Part shown: positions 1-9,057 of the stretch, in pieces
Layout of the letters: every line of letters begins with the position of its first letter
Numbering within the stretch: the stretch's first letter is position 1
Assembly (NCBI RefSeq): GCF_025643335.1
Contig: NZ_CP092489.1
Span: 691,501-755,500 of the forward strand
DNA: 64,000 nucleotides
Direction: 5' to 3'
Origin: Endozoicomonas sp. Mp262
GTDB lineage: Bacteria > Pseudomonadota > Gammaproteobacteria > Pseudomonadales > Endozoicomonadaceae
Notes under the pieces: generated by a model
What the model saw: only the letters and a program-made list of their open reading frames with translations
The model's database searches: none
What the model was told of the DNA's origin: nothing
Made by a program: the position numbers and the translations under genes

Positions 1-3
1 AAC

Positions 4-1585
4 CGGGGAAAGTAGTAGGCAGCTATTTTTTCAATGCTTAAACAGAAGGCAGCCAATCACAGGTATGATGTTGATAGCACACAACACCTTGCCAGTGAGA
101 GGCCGCCCCATGGAAGTATGTCAGCTACGGACTGAAGCCGCCACCATTTCTTGTGATGCGATTCAACGGTTAGGCCACCAATTGCAGGCTCTGCGAGAGT
201 CTGGCAATCCTATCAGGCACTTTGAAGAGTTTGAGCAGACCGTTAATGCTCTCTTTAATCAAGCTCAGCAAGATTTTTTAGCAGAGGCGCTGGCTGAGCT
301 TGATATTGATACCCCAGCTATTGAGGTCAGCGGGATCACTTATAAGCAGGTGTTGCGCAGTTATAAAACCTACCAGACAGCGGTTGGTTCAGTCCGGGTT
401 ATGCGAACACTTTACCGTAACGGCAAAGAGCCGTGTATCGTGCCCATGGAGTTGAAAGCCGGGATCGTGGAAGGCTTCTGGACGCCTCGGGCTGCAAAGC
501 AAGCTGCCTGGGTTGTTGCTCAAATGTCTCCCGGTGAAGCAAAAAGCCTCCTTGATCTCATGGGAGGTATGTCTCCCTCAGAAAGCAGTCTTGCTCGTTT
601 CCCCAGGCAATTTAATACTCAGTGGGAACAGCACCGTGAGCCTTTTGAAGAGATGCTTATTGAGAAACTTAACGTGCCCACCAATGCGGTCACAGTAGCC
701 GCCTCCCTGGATGGCGTTATGCTGCCCATGAAAGATGGCAAACGAGTAGAAAAGCGAGCCAGGAGCGCTTCTGAAGGCAAACGGACTCAAGGGCCAACAG
801 GTTGCAAGGAGGCCAGTTGCGGAACTTTGTCGTTTTACGATCAACAGGGGGAGCGTTTATCAACAGTCCGCATAGGACGAATGCCAGAAACTAAAAAACT
901 CACACTCAAGCAGTCTTTGTCAGCACTATTGCAAGAAGCGTTGCGACAAAAGCCACAGCTGTCACTGGTCAAAGTCGCTGATGGCGCCAAGGACAACTGG
1001 TCATACCTTTCCCAGGAACTACCAGCGGGTGTTGAGGTTATTGATTACTACCACGCAGCCGATCACCTGAAGAAAGCATTTGACCAGGCTTATGGAGAAA
1101 ACAGCATCAAGTCCAAAGAAAAGTTTGTCACTTACCGACACGTCCTAAAAGAGGAACTCGATGGGGTTGAGCGCATTATTAAAGCCCTGGCTTATCAGCA
1201 TAAAAAGCATCCGCGCCGCTCAAAATTAAAGACCGAGCTGGAGTATTTCAGAAAAAATCGCCAGCGTATGCGCTATGCTGAACACTTGTCGAATAACCTT
1301 CCGATCGGCTCTGGTGTGGTAGAGGCAGCCTGTAAAACCTTAGTTACCCAGCGGATGAAGTGCTCAGGTATGCGCTGGCGAAATCCGGGTGGTCAGGGCG
1401 TATTGACGCTTCGGTCATTAGTTCAGAGCCACTGGTTTGAAAATGGCTGGAAGTTATTTGCTGCAACTTATTGCGGGAAAGTCACCAAGGCTGCTACAAG
1501 CAATGTCATACCATTCCCAGAGAAAGGTGGCAGTGTTTAGTTGTGGTCAATATGAGACTTTCACCCATTTGAGACCTACTCCCCG
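4..1585. mobile_element. ISKra4-type insertion sequence
   Basis: The left end begins CGGGGAAAGTAGTAGG and the right end finishes CCTACTCCCCG, an imperfect terminal inverted repeat enclosing one transposase gene. The left end lies at the window edge, so the exact boundary and any target duplication on that side cannot be judged. Seen: inverted ends and one intact transposase. Inferred: a potentially active copy. Confidence 0.75.
65..1540 (+). CDS. ISKra4 family transposase
   Basis: This 491-residue protein resembles ISKra4-type transposases. It has a helical N-terminal part (FEEFEQTVNALF), a middle section with SLDGVMLPMKDG, then VADGAKDNW and IDYYHAADHLKKAF, and a C-terminal GSGVVEAACKTLVTQRMK block. 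The DG, DG and E residues of these blocks are the likely DDE catalytic acids. It is full length and uninterrupted. The start is uncertain: an ATG pair at 65 or a later ATG at 110 (MEVCQLRTEA), the latter preceded by a GAGAGG-like site. It is the only gene of the element, and its 3' end lies about 45 bases inside the right inverted repeat. Confidence 0.85.
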   Translation: MMLIAHNTLPVRGRPMEVCQLRTEAATISCDAIQRLGHQLQALRESGNPIRHFEEFEQTVNALFNQAQQDFLAEALAELDIDTPAIEVSGITYKQVLRSYKTYQTAVGSVRVMRTLYRNGKEPCIVPMELKAGIVEGFWTPRAAKQAAWVVAQMSPGEAKSLLDLMGGMSPSESSLARFPRQFNTQWEQHREPFEEMLIEKLNVPTNAVTVAASLDGVMLPMKDGKRVEKRARSASEGKRTQGPTGCKEASCGTLSFYDQQGERLSTVRIGRMPETKKLTLKQSLSALLQEALRQKPQLSLVKVADGAKDNWSYLSQELPAGVEVIDYYHAADHLKKAFDQAYGENSIKSKEKFVTYRHVLKEELDGVERIIKALAYQHKKHPRRSKLKTELEYFRKNRQRMRYAEHLSNNLPIGSGVVEAACKTLVTQRMKCSGMRWRNPGGQGVLTLRSLVQSHWFENGWKLFAATYCGKVTKAATSNVIPFPEKGGSV

Positions 1586-1611
1586 CTCAACCATTTTCTC
1601 AATTAAACTGT

Positions 1612-2442
1612 TTACCTATCCAAACTTAATAGTGCAGATAACCGCTCCTTTTCAGAGCGTCGCATCAACCACCAGCCAATAATGGCTGCAAGTGAAACAA
1701 TCAAAATAATCAGCGTAGCCAGGGCATTTATTTTTGGTGACACCCCTAACCTCACCGATGAAAAGACGACCATGGGCAGTGTTGTTGACCCGGGCCCTGC
1801 AACAAAACTGGATATCACCAAATCATCAAGAGAGAGTGTAAATGCCAGTAACCAGCCTGCAGCAATGGCTGGAGCAATAGCAGGAATGGTAATCAGAAAA
1901 AAGGTCTTCATTGGCGTAGCGCCAAGGTCCATAGCTGCTTCCTCAATGGAAACATCCACTTCACGCAACCTGGAACCGACGACAACAGCAACATAAGCCG
2001 TTGAAAAGGTCACATGGGCAATCCAGATGGTCAACATGCCACGCTCTGCCGGCCAGCCAATCATATCGGACAAGGTTACAAACATTAATAGCAAGGACAG
2101 CCCCGTAATAACATCAGGCATGACCAGCGGTGCTGTCACCATTCCGGAAAAGACCGTTTTGCCACGAAAGCGCCCAAACCGTGACAGGATAAACGCAGCC
2201 ATGGTTCCCAGCACAACCGCCATGCACGCGTTATAAAAAGCAATCTGTAAACTGGTCCAGACAGCGCCAATCATTTGCTTATCTTTAAACAGCTCAACAT
2301 ACCATTTGGTAGAAAAGCCTGCCCAGACAGTGACCAGTCTGGAAGCATTAAATGAATAAAAGACAAGTATAAACATGGGTAAATATAAAAATATCAACCC
2401 CAGTATCAACATCAGGGTGGCAAGGCTTGGTTTTTTCATCAA
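1612..2442 (-). CDS. potI: Putrescine/spermidine ABC transporter permease PotI-type
   Basis: This inner-membrane permease subunit of a polyamine ABC importer has 276 residues, the usual length for PotI/PotC. There are about six hydrophobic segments, and the cytoplasmic EAA loop that docks on the ATPase is visible (EEAAMDLGATPMKTFFLITIP, around residues 170-190). The C-terminus is charged (RRSEKERL). Its start overlaps the end of the potH-like gene by four bases (2439-2442), implying translational coupling. The gene ends only about 30 bases from the right end of the ISKra4 element. Any downstream gene of the operon, such as a binding protein, could therefore have been separated by that insertion. 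Family assignment is firm; substrate (putrescine versus spermidine) is inferred. Confidence 0.85.
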   Translation of the reverse strand: MMKKPSLATLMLILGLIFLYLPMFILVFYSFNASRLVTVWAGFSTKWYVELFKDKQMIGAVWTSLQIAFYNACMAVVLGTMAAFILSRFGRFRGKTVFSGMVTAPLVMPDVITGLSLLLMFVTLSDMIGWPAERGMLTIWIAHVTFSTAYVAVVVGSRLREVDVSIEEAAMDLGATPMKTFFLITIPAIAPAIAAGWLLAFTLSLDDLVISSFVAGPGSTTLPMVVFSSVRLGVSPKINALATLIILIVSLAAIIGWWLMRRSEKERLSALLSLDR

Positions 2443-3362
2443 GCTTCCCCCTCCAGCTCTTTTGCCTGCTGGCGATTAAAGTAAGCGATGGGAAGAAACA
2501 GAAGCAGCAGCATCACAATAGCCAGGGCACTGGCCAGTGGCCAGTCACGATTATTGAAGAACTCCTGCCAGAGCACCTTGCCGATCATCAGACTACCCGG
2601 GCCTCCCAGTAGCTCAGGAATGACGTACTCCCCCACCGCTGGTATAAACACCAGCATTGAACCTGCAATAATTCCAGAGCGCGATAAAGGCAAGGTCACC
2701 GATAAAAAAGTTCGCCAGGGCTTTGCCCCCAGGTCTTCTGATGCTTCTTTTAAGGAGCGATCCATTTTTACCAAATTGGCAAATATAGGTAAGACCATAT
2801 AGGGCAGATAGGCGTAGACGATCCCTATATAGACCGCAATATTGGTATTCAGGATTTGCAGGGGCTGGTCAATCACACCAAGCCACATAAGAAGATTATT
2901 CAGTAACCCATGGTTTTTCAGGATGCCCATCCAGGCGTAAACCCTGATCAGAAACGACGTCCATGACGGAAGAAGCACCAGCAATAGCAGCAAGGTTTGC
3001 GTTTTCTTCGAGGTATTGGCCATGGCATAAGCCATGGGATAACCCAGCAAAAGGCAAAAAACAGTGGCAACAAAAGCCAGCTTGATGGAGGTCAGGTAGG
3101 CTATCAGGTACAGGCTATCCTCAGCCAGGTATAAATAATTACCAATATTCAGGTTAATTGTCAGCATTTCGTCGATATATTCAACGATCTGCGTATAGGG
3201 TGGGATCGCTATATCTGCCATGGAAAAGCTGATTTTCACCACTATGACAAAGGGAATCAGAAAAAACAGTGATAACCAAATATAGGGAACGCCAATAACG
3301 AGCCGACGTCCCCAAAGGGCCTTGAAGGCTCTCACCCGGTCTTGTAGCAGTGCTTGCATCAT
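2439..3362 (-). CDS. potH: Putrescine/spermidine ABC transporter permease PotH-type
   Basis: This is the first permease subunit of the polyamine importer. I chose the start at MMQALLQDRVRAFK (3362). The open frame extends to 3407, but the extra N-terminal residues (MIGCINFKMGFSGSL) are atypical. Hydrophobic segments begin with VIGVPYIWLSLFFLIPFVIV. The EAA docking loop reads EASEDLGAKPWRTFLSVTLP near the C-terminal third. The C-terminal residues KELEGEA overlap the start of the PotI-type gene. The ATPase gene lies upstream on the same strand, but a 172-bp palindromic element sits in the gap. Expression of the permeases may therefore depend on read-through of that structure. Confidence 0.85.
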   Translation of the reverse strand: MMQALLQDRVRAFKALWGRRLVIGVPYIWLSLFFLIPFVIVVKISFSMADIAIPPYTQIVEYIDEMLTINLNIGNYLYLAEDSLYLIAYLTSIKLAFVATVFCLLLGYPMAYAMANTSKKTQTLLLLLVLLPSWTSFLIRVYAWMGILKNHGLLNNLLMWLGVIDQPLQILNTNIAVYIGIVYAYLPYMVLPIFANLVKMDRSLKEASEDLGAKPWRTFLSVTLPLSRSGIIAGSMLVFIPAVGEYVIPELLGGPGSLMIGKVLWQEFFNNRDWPLASALAIVMLLLLFLPIAYFNRQQAKELEGEA

Positions 3363-3480
3363 TAAACTTCCAGAAAAACCCATTTTAAAATTTATACACC
3401 CAATCATCCGGCAACTGCCGTACAGAATAAACAGGCTATGAATGTAATCAGAGGGTATACATACTCTCGATCAGGAACCC

Positions 3481-3652
3481 AGCTAGGAGCCTGTCGGACT
3501 TAAGCGTCCGTAGCGAGGATCGTAGAAAATTGAGGATAAAAATTCGCTTTTGTGAGGTGAATAGTGGTTCTATTTACCGAGCAAAAGCGAATTTTTAGAC
3601 CAATTTGCTTCGACCGCAGTAGGACAGACTTAAGTCCGACAGGCTCCTAGCT
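3481..3652. repeat. 172-bp MITE-like palindromic element (CTTAAG family)
   Basis: The ends are perfect 24-base inverted repeats (3481-3504 and 3629-3652) containing AGCTAGGAGCCTGTCGG and the CTTAAG core. Inside are further complementary arms (AAAATTCGCTTTTG near 3538 and CAAAAGCGAATTTTT near 3583). It has no coding capacity. It lies between the potG-like and potH-like genes, and its edge supplies the final Ser codon and TAG of potG. Half copies sharing CCTACTGCGGTCG and GCAAATTGGTCTA occur near 10050 and 43065. This is probably a non-autonomous mobile element or a transcript-stabilising hairpin. Confidence 0.8.
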
Positions 3653-4789
3653 ATTTAATACCACACCACTGGTAGACTCCCAGCTGATATACACCTCATC
3701 ATCCCATGTAGGGTTGTCCGCGCTACGCTCAATATTGGCCATATTGGACTGGATAATCATTCCGGAAGGCAGCTTTATGTAATACACCGAGTGAGCGCCA
3801 AGATAAGCGATATCATGCACCACTCCCCTGGACCAATTATGAGACTCTGTTGGGCGTGTGGTACTCATCACCGTTTTTTCAGGGCGAATGGCATACCAGA
3901 CTTTACGTTCTTCCAGGGCAGAGGTTATGCCATGTCCAATATAAATAGGTACTTCCAGGTCATGGGACTGGATAATGACATGGTCGGCGGCCTCTTCAAC
4001 AATCTCACCGGCAAACATGTTTACCGAACCAATAAAACTGGCAGTCATCCGTGAGTTGGGCGTTTCATAGATATCTACCGGAGTCCCTACCTGGACAATC
4101 CAACCCGCATCCATGATGCCAATTCGATCCGCCATAGTCATGGCCTCTTCCTGGTCATGGGTTACCATCAGGCAGGTCACTCCCACTTCTTCCAGAATAT
4201 CCACCACTTCAAGCTGCATCCGGGTGCGAAGCTTTTTATCCAGGGCACCCATGGGTTCATCAAGAAGCAATAGCTTTGGGCGCTTGGCAAGACTTCTGGC
4301 CAGGGCAACCCGCTGACGCTGGCCACCGGATAAGTGGTGAGGTTTTCTTTTGGCATACTTGCTCATATGCACCATATTGAGCATTTCCTGTACCCGTTGC
4401 TCAATCTGATCCCTGGGCATTTTGTCCTGCTTCAGGCCAAATGCAACATTTTGCTCCACTGTCATATGAGGAAACAGGGCATAGGACTGAAACATCATAT
4501 TAATAGGGCGCAGATAAGGAGGCAGCCGGGTAATATTCTCCCCGTCCAGGTAAATTGCTCCCGCACTGGGTGTTTCAAACCCTGCCAGCATTCTCAGCAA
4601 TGTTGATTTCCCTGAACCAGAGCCCCCCAGCAAGGCAAAGATCTCTCCCTTCCTGATACTCAGGGACACTTCATCTACCGCCACAATGTCATCAAACATT
4701 TTGGTGACTCGATCAATCTTTACCAGGGTTTCATGTTTTGCCCCACTGGTGCTCTGGTCTGTCTTGTAAGAGCCAGAAGGAATGGACAT
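3647..4789 (-). CDS. potG: Polyamine ABC transporter ATP-binding protein PotG-type
   Basis: This is the ATPase of the PotGHI importer, 380 residues, normal for the family. Walker A is GGSGSGKST (residues 55-63), the Q-loop is MMFQSYALFPHMTV, the signature is LSGGQRQRVALARSL, Walker B is LLLLDEPMGALD and the switch histidine is in VTHDQEEAM. The C-terminal part (from about residue 270) forms the TOBE-like regulatory domain (WYAIRPEKTVM). It is first in the minus-strand group potG-potH-potI. The last two codons lie within a palindromic repeat element, so the native C-terminus may have been altered by one or a few residues. No PotF/PotD gene is seen nearby. Confidence 0.88.
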   Translation of the reverse strand: MSIPSGSYKTDQSTSGAKHETLVKIDRVTKMFDDIVAVDEVSLSIRKGEIFALLGGSGSGKSTLLRMLAGFETPSAGAIYLDGENITRLPPYLRPINMMFQSYALFPHMTVEQNVAFGLKQDKMPRDQIEQRVQEMLNMVHMSKYAKRKPHHLSGGQRQRVALARSLAKRPKLLLLDEPMGALDKKLRTRMQLEVVDILEEVGVTCLMVTHDQEEAMTMADRIGIMDAGWIVQVGTPVDIYETPNSRMTASFIGSVNMFAGEIVEEAADHVIIQSHDLEVPIYIGHGITSALEERKVWYAIRPEKTVMSTTRPTESHNWSRGVVHDIAYLGAHSVYYIKLPSGMIIQSNMANIERSADNPTWDDEVYISWESTSGVVLNS

Positions 4790-5400
4790 TAGCAGTACTC
4801 CATTTAACTAAACACATAATCAGATCGACCTATTTTCTGATCATATACTTCTATTTGCCATAAACCGCTATAAGTGCAGATAAACCCGGCACATCATTTC
4901 AATGTATTTGACGAGCCACTGAATATGCCAAACGCATTGAAATAATGTACTAAATCTATGAATAGTCATAAAAATCGGGACAATTTATGAAATACCCCGG
5001 TTAAGTCCGGAGGCGCGCATTTTCCATTGTTTTCTTATAATTTGAAACGTCTTTTCGGCAAACCACACAAGGTTTACTTGAAGAATTGATCCAACTGCCC
5101 TACCCTCGTTGTCCCGGAGGCGTACCCTTGATTTAGCCTATGCAAACCAACATCCCGGTTAAGTCAGAGGCATTCCTTATTACATCCTTTAGGGGCTGTT
5201 TTCACTATAGCGACGATAGCGCTCCCCAGGATGGTGCCAATGTACTTTGCCCAGCTCAGTGCAAACGGCATGGAGATTAGCGCTTAGCACCACCAGCCTG
5301 GAACCTTGGAAAAGACACACCACTCAATGGTGAGTCCTTATATCAAGGTAAAAAAGACTGTGTCCGCCAGGCACAGGCAACAATTAAATGCAGTAATATC
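4790..5400. other. Intergenic region between potG and lrp
   Basis: This 611-base divergent region has no convincing gene. It must hold the potG promoter (minus) and the lrp promoter (plus). A short phrase, CCCGGTTAAGTC, occurs twice (about 4998 and 5153). A fragment resembling the end of the 284-bp repeat family (AGGGGCTGTT) occurs near 5192. The lrp start at 5401 has no strong Shine-Dalgarno sequence. Confidence 0.5.
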
Positions 5401-5889
5401 ATGAGAAGCCGAAAAGAAGTCATCCGTCAACTGGACCGGATAGACCGGAATATTTTACGCACCCTTCAAGACAATGGCCGTATTTCCTATGTAGACCTGG
5501 CAGACAAAGTAGGTCTGAGCACAACCCCCTGTATGGAAAGGGTCAAACGGCTGGAGCGTGAGGGCATTATTCAGGGTTATAGTGCCCGGCTGAACCCAAG
5601 TTATTTGCAGGCAGGGTTATTGATTTTTGTTGAAATCAGCCTATATTCAAAATCTGCCGATATTTTTGATGACTTCAGAAAAGCCGTTGCCGAACTACCG
5701 AATGTGCTGGAATGCCATTTGGTATCAGGGCACTTTGATTACCTGATTAAAGCCCGTATATCAGAGATGGCCTCTTACCGGGAGCTCCTGGGCGATATTC
5801 TGTTAAAACTGCCCGGGGTCAGAGAGTCCAAAAGCTATATTGTCATGGAGGAGTTAAAAGAGACTCTCAGTTTGCCCATACCAGAATAA
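5401..5889 (+). CDS. lrp: Lrp/AsnC family leucine-responsive regulator
   Basis: This 162-residue transcription factor resembles E. coli Lrp closely. The N-terminal helix-turn-helix runs through LDRIDRNILRTLQDNGRISYVDLADKVGLS and TPCMERVKRLEREGIIQGY (residues about 11-60). The C-terminal RAM/AsnC ligand domain contains LLIFVEISL, ECHLVSGHFDYLIKARI and LPGVRESKSYIVMEELK. Lrp senses leucine and controls amino-acid metabolism. It lies about 1 kb upstream of a leucine dehydrogenase/branched-chain 2-oxoacid dehydrogenase operon in the same orientation. Local regulation of that operon is plausible, but only inferred. Confidence 0.92.
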   Translation: MRSRKEVIRQLDRIDRNILRTLQDNGRISYVDLADKVGLSTTPCMERVKRLEREGIIQGYSARLNPSYLQAGLLIFVEISLYSKSADIFDDFRKAVAELPNVLECHLVSGHFDYLIKARISEMASYRELLGDILLKLPGVRESKSYIVMEELKETLSLPIPE

Positions 5890-5898
5890 GCCGACTAT

Positions 5899-6255
5899 TC
5901 AGCCGGTTACTTTATAGTCCCTGATAAAATAGTTCAGCGCCACGGCGTCCTGTTCAGGGATATCACACAACGAGAAACCGGCCGCATAATCCTTTTCTTC
6001 ATTAATGCTCTGGCACCAGACACACTCGGCAATTAATGATACGTTATGTTGACTCTCATGGGGGCCAGGCAAAATCAGAGTCACGTTTCTAACTTCAGAC
6101 GGACGAATGCCCCGGTCTGTCACCAGACTAAAGCCACCTCTGGAGACATTCTCGAGAATACCAATACTAAGCCCGGTATCATTGTCCAGTACTTCAGCAG
6201 GCTTATCCAGCTGCTTTCGGGGAAATCGGCGTTTTTCCTGTACCGTGCTATTCAT
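5899..6255 (-). CDS. PilZ domain protein
   Basis: This is a single-domain PilZ protein, a likely cyclic-di-GMP receptor, of about 118 residues from the ATG at 6255. That start is preceded by an AGAGAGAAG ribosome site; the open frame upstream to 6366 looks non-coding. The c-di-GMP motifs are visible: RRFPRKQ (the RxxxR element) near residue 8 and ENVSRGGF (the [D/N]xSxxG element) near residue 35. A conserved Trp-containing strand (ECVWCQSI) follows. It is convergent with lrp, the stop codons being about 10 bases apart. The target process is unknown. Confidence 0.85.
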   Translation of the reverse strand: MNSTVQEKRRFPRKQLDKPAEVLDNDTGLSIGILENVSRGGFSLVTDRGIRPSEVRNVTLILPGPHESQHNVSLIAECVWCQSINEEKDYAAGFSLCDIPEQDAVALNYFIRDYKVTG

Positions 6256-6395
6256 TGCCGTCTTCTCTCTATTTATTGTTAAGCCACCAAGATAACCAGT
6301 TTTCTGACTAAAGACAAAATTTCTTATTCCCTTGACAAAGGGTATACAACTCCCATGTAATTCCATTAAGAGATAACAGCTCTTGGAGGCAGTCC

Positions 6396-6679
6396 TAGGG
6401 GCTGTTGACGTTTGCTCGTGTGCTCAGCCAAAACCAGCGGTTTTGTGGCTAGACGCAGTAGCGCAGGAAGACTCACGTCTTTCAAGCTACTGCAACGACG
6501 GCACGGAATCGCTGGTTTTGGCCCTTCGGGTGGCTCGTAAAGCGGCTTTCCGACTGCGTTGGACTGGCTTGACGTAGAATAACTATGCCTGCACCAGTCC
6601 TCCCGGTGTGCCCCATTGGGTATTGCGGAAAACCGCTTTACGAGCCACTGAGCTCACGATCAAACGTCAACAGCCCCTA
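6396..6679. repeat. 284-bp palindromic element
   Basis: The ends are perfect 19-base inverted repeats (6396-6414 and 6661-6679) beginning TAGGGGCTGTTGACGTTTG. A second inner pair (CGTAAAGCGGCTTTCCG near 6536 and CGGAAAACCGCTTTACG near 6627) adds a nested stem. No gene lies inside. It sits in the leader between the PilZ gene and the leucine dehydrogenase operon. This is a MITE-like element, structurally different from the element at 3481-3652 but sharing the GGGGCTGT-type terminus. Confidence 0.75.
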
Positions 6680-6883
6680 AAAACCTGCTTCTTATTATAT
6701 AAACAGCCCTTAACCCAAAGGGGCTAAATCCAGTACTTCGCTTATGCATCCCCAGCGAGGATGCCGGGAACGGGAGACAGTTCTGGTTCACGTCTCACTG
6801 ACCACTTGATACTAAAATAAATGTAATAAAACCAATAACAACAACAGAGCCACCTGCTCTGGAGCATTCGGAGGGATCCCGAC

Positions 6884-7930
6884 ATGTTCAGAGAGATTAC
6901 CGAGGCCCGGGTGAATGACCTTCACTGCCGATATGACGAAGAAAGCGGCCTCCAGTCAATCATAGCTATCCACAGTACCCGCCGGGGGCCAGCCCTGGGT
7001 GGCTGTAGGATTATTCCCTACAACTCCTCTGAAGAAGCTGTCACTGACGCCATCAGACTCGCCAAAGGCATGAGTTACAAGGCGGCTCTTGCCGGACTTA
7101 ATCTTGGCGGTGGCAAAGCCGTCATCATGGAGCCGCCGCAACCCTATGACCGACAGCGGCTATTCTCTGCCTTTGGCCGTTTTGTCGAAGAGTTAAATGG
7201 CCGCTATATCACCGCTATGGACAGCGGCACCTCCGTCAGTGATATGGACACCATCAATAGTCAGACAAGGCATGTGACCTGCACATCCAACAGCGGTAAT
7301 CCTGCCCCACATACTGCCGAAGGCGTGTTCTATGGTATTCAGGCCAGTCTCAAGGCTCATCCTGAGTTGGCAGATAATCTGAAAGGCATGCGCATCGCTG
7401 TCCAGGGACTCGGCAATGTGGGTTATGCCCTGTGCCAACGATTACACCAGGAGGGCGCAAAGCTGTTTGTTTCAGATATTGATGACAGCAAGGTCAGTCA
7501 GTGTGAACGTGCATTCAAGGCAGTGGGCGTGGATACCGGCGATATCCATAAAACCCCCTGTGAAATATTCAGTCCCTGCGGCCTGGGGGGAACCTTAAGT
7601 GAACAAACCATTGGTGAATTACAGTGCGCAGCTGTAGCGGGATCAGCCAACAATCAGTTACTGACCCCTGAATGTGGCTACACCCTTTATAAAAAGGGGG
7701 TTCTCTATGCCCCGGATTACCTGATCAATGCCGGTGGCTTGATTTTCGTTGCCATGTCCCATCAAAGGCGTACTGAACAGGAATTATCCCGGCGCGTAGA
7801 AGCCATCCACCCAACCCTCCTGGAAATTTTCAGGCGCGAGCAACAAAGCGGCGAACCCAGCAATATCATCGCTGACCATATGGCGGAAGCCATTCTCTTT
7901 GATAACAGCCCTGATCAGCTAAGTGCCTGA
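6884..7930 (+). CDS. ldh: Leucine dehydrogenase (Glu/Leu/Phe/Val dehydrogenase family)
   Basis: It catalyses NAD-dependent oxidative deamination of branched-chain amino acids to 2-oxoacids. At 348 residues it matches the family. The substrate-binding block GPALGGCRI is followed by LNLGGGKAVI (catalytic Lys near residue 79) and MDSGTSVSDM. The Rossmann nucleotide motif is GLGNVG (about residue 175), followed by the acidic FVSDID. YAPDYLINAGGLI near the C-terminus is also typical. A strong ribosome site (GGAGGG) precedes the ATG. It is the first gene of an operon with E1-alpha, E1-beta and E2, so the encoded product feeds its 2-oxoacid directly to the downstream complex. Leu versus Phe/Val preference is inferred from context. 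Confidence 0.9.
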   Translation: MFREITEARVNDLHCRYDEESGLQSIIAIHSTRRGPALGGCRIIPYNSSEEAVTDAIRLAKGMSYKAALAGLNLGGGKAVIMEPPQPYDRQRLFSAFGRFVEELNGRYITAMDSGTSVSDMDTINSQTRHVTCTSNSGNPAPHTAEGVFYGIQASLKAHPELADNLKGMRIAVQGLGNVGYALCQRLHQEGAKLFVSDIDDSKVSQCERAFKAVGVDTGDIHKTPCEIFSPCGLGGTLSEQTIGELQCAAVAGSANNQLLTPECGYTLYKKGVLYAPDYLINAGGLIFVAMSHQRRTEQELSRRVEAIHPTLLEIFRREQQSGEPSNIIADHMAEAILFDNSPDQLSA

Positions 7931-7974
7931 CGGGTACACAACCTACTCATAGCTGTTTGTCGAGGAGCAAAAAT

Positions 7975-9057
7975 ATGTCGAGCAATGCATCGTTGAATAT
8001 TCCTTTTGTCCAATACCTCAGTGCTGAAGGCGAAGCGCTAAAGACTCTGCCGGAATGGACAGAAGACAAACAAACCCTGATTAATTATTACCGTGCCATG
8101 GTGATAGCCCGCCAGGGTGACCAGAAAGCCATCGCCCTCCAGCGCACTGGCAAAATGGGAACCTACCCCTCTTGCCTGGGACAAGAAGCCATCAGTACTG
8201 TTTTTTCAGCATTGTTAACATCTGAAGATGTCCTGATTCCCTACTACCGTGACCTGCCGGGGCTTATGGGTCGTGGCATTCCGCTCAGTGATGTTTATCT
8301 TTACTGGGGAGGGGATGAGCGAGGCAGTTCAAGCCCGGCCTGGAAACAGGATTTTCCCAACTGTGTTCCCATTGCCACCCAGGCAGGCCATGCCGCCGGG
8401 GTGGCCTCAGCCTTTAAAATCCGTAATGAACCCAGGGTTGCCTTATGCACACTGGGTGATGGTGCCACATCCAAGGGCGATTTCCCGGAAGCTCTCAACC
8501 TTGCCGGAGCCTGGCAGCTTCCCGTTGTTTATGTGATCTGCAATAACCAGTGGGCCATTTCTGTTCCCCGGGCTATCCAGTCAGGCGCGCCAACATTGGC
8601 ACAAAAAGGCACAGCCGCAGGCCTGCCTGCCATTCAGGTGGATGGTAATGATGCGGTGGCACTGCATGAGGTGCTGTCAGAAGCCATTGATCGGGCTAGG
8701 GGGGGCAAGGGAGCTACGGTGATTGAAGCCATCACCTACCGCCTGTCTGACCATACCACCGCTGATGATGCCAGCCGCTATCGGAACAGTGACGAGTTAA
8801 AAAACGCCTGGCACAAGGAGCCTGTTAAACGGCTGCGAAACTTCCTCTTCCACCGGGGACTTTGGGATGAAAAACAAGAACAGGCCCTCAAAAACGAAGC
8901 CGAAAAGATTGTTGAGCGCGCCGTACAAACTTACCTGAACACACCCCTCCCTGACCTTGCCCACCTGTTCGATTATCACTATGCCAACACCCCCCCGGAA
9001 CTGGAAAGACAAAAACAGCAAGCCATAGCCCGAAACAAGGGAGGGCAGCAGGAATGA
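7975..9057 (+). CDS. bkdA1: 2-oxoacid dehydrogenase E1 component, alpha subunit (branched-chain type)
   Basis: This is the thiamine-diphosphate-dependent E1 alpha subunit, which decarboxylates branched-chain 2-oxoacids. The start is the ATG at 7975, seven bases after GAGGAG; an in-frame TTG at 7957 is less likely. The ThDP motif begins GDGATSKGDF (near residue 161) and ends in CNNQWAIS. The phosphorylation-loop-like region reads YRLSDHTTADDASRYR. The C-terminus overlaps the E1-beta start by ATGA. Pyruvate specificity cannot be ruled out, but the adjoining leucine dehydrogenase argues for branched-chain substrates. Confidence 0.88.
   Translation: MSSNASLNIPFVQYLSAEGEALKTLPEWTEDKQTLINYYRAMVIARQGDQKAIALQRTGKMGTYPSCLGQEAISTVFSALLTSEDVLIPYYRDLPGLMGRGIPLSDVYLYWGGDERGSSSPAWKQDFPNCVPIATQAGHAAGVASAFKIRNEPRVALCTLGDGATSKGDFPEALNLAGAWQLPVVYVICNNQWAISVPRAIQSGAPTLAQKGTAAGLPAIQVDGNDAVALHEVLSEAIDRARGGKGATVIEAITYRLSDHTTADDASRYRNSDELKNAWHKEPVKRLRNFLFHRGLWDEKQEQALKNEAEKIVERAVQTYLNTPLPDLAHLFDYHYANTPPELERQKQQAIARNKGGQQE

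Noticed and set aside
5899-6366. Longer PilZ protein starting at 6366
   Set aside because: The added N-terminal residues are not family-like and the ATG at 6255 has a better ribosome site.
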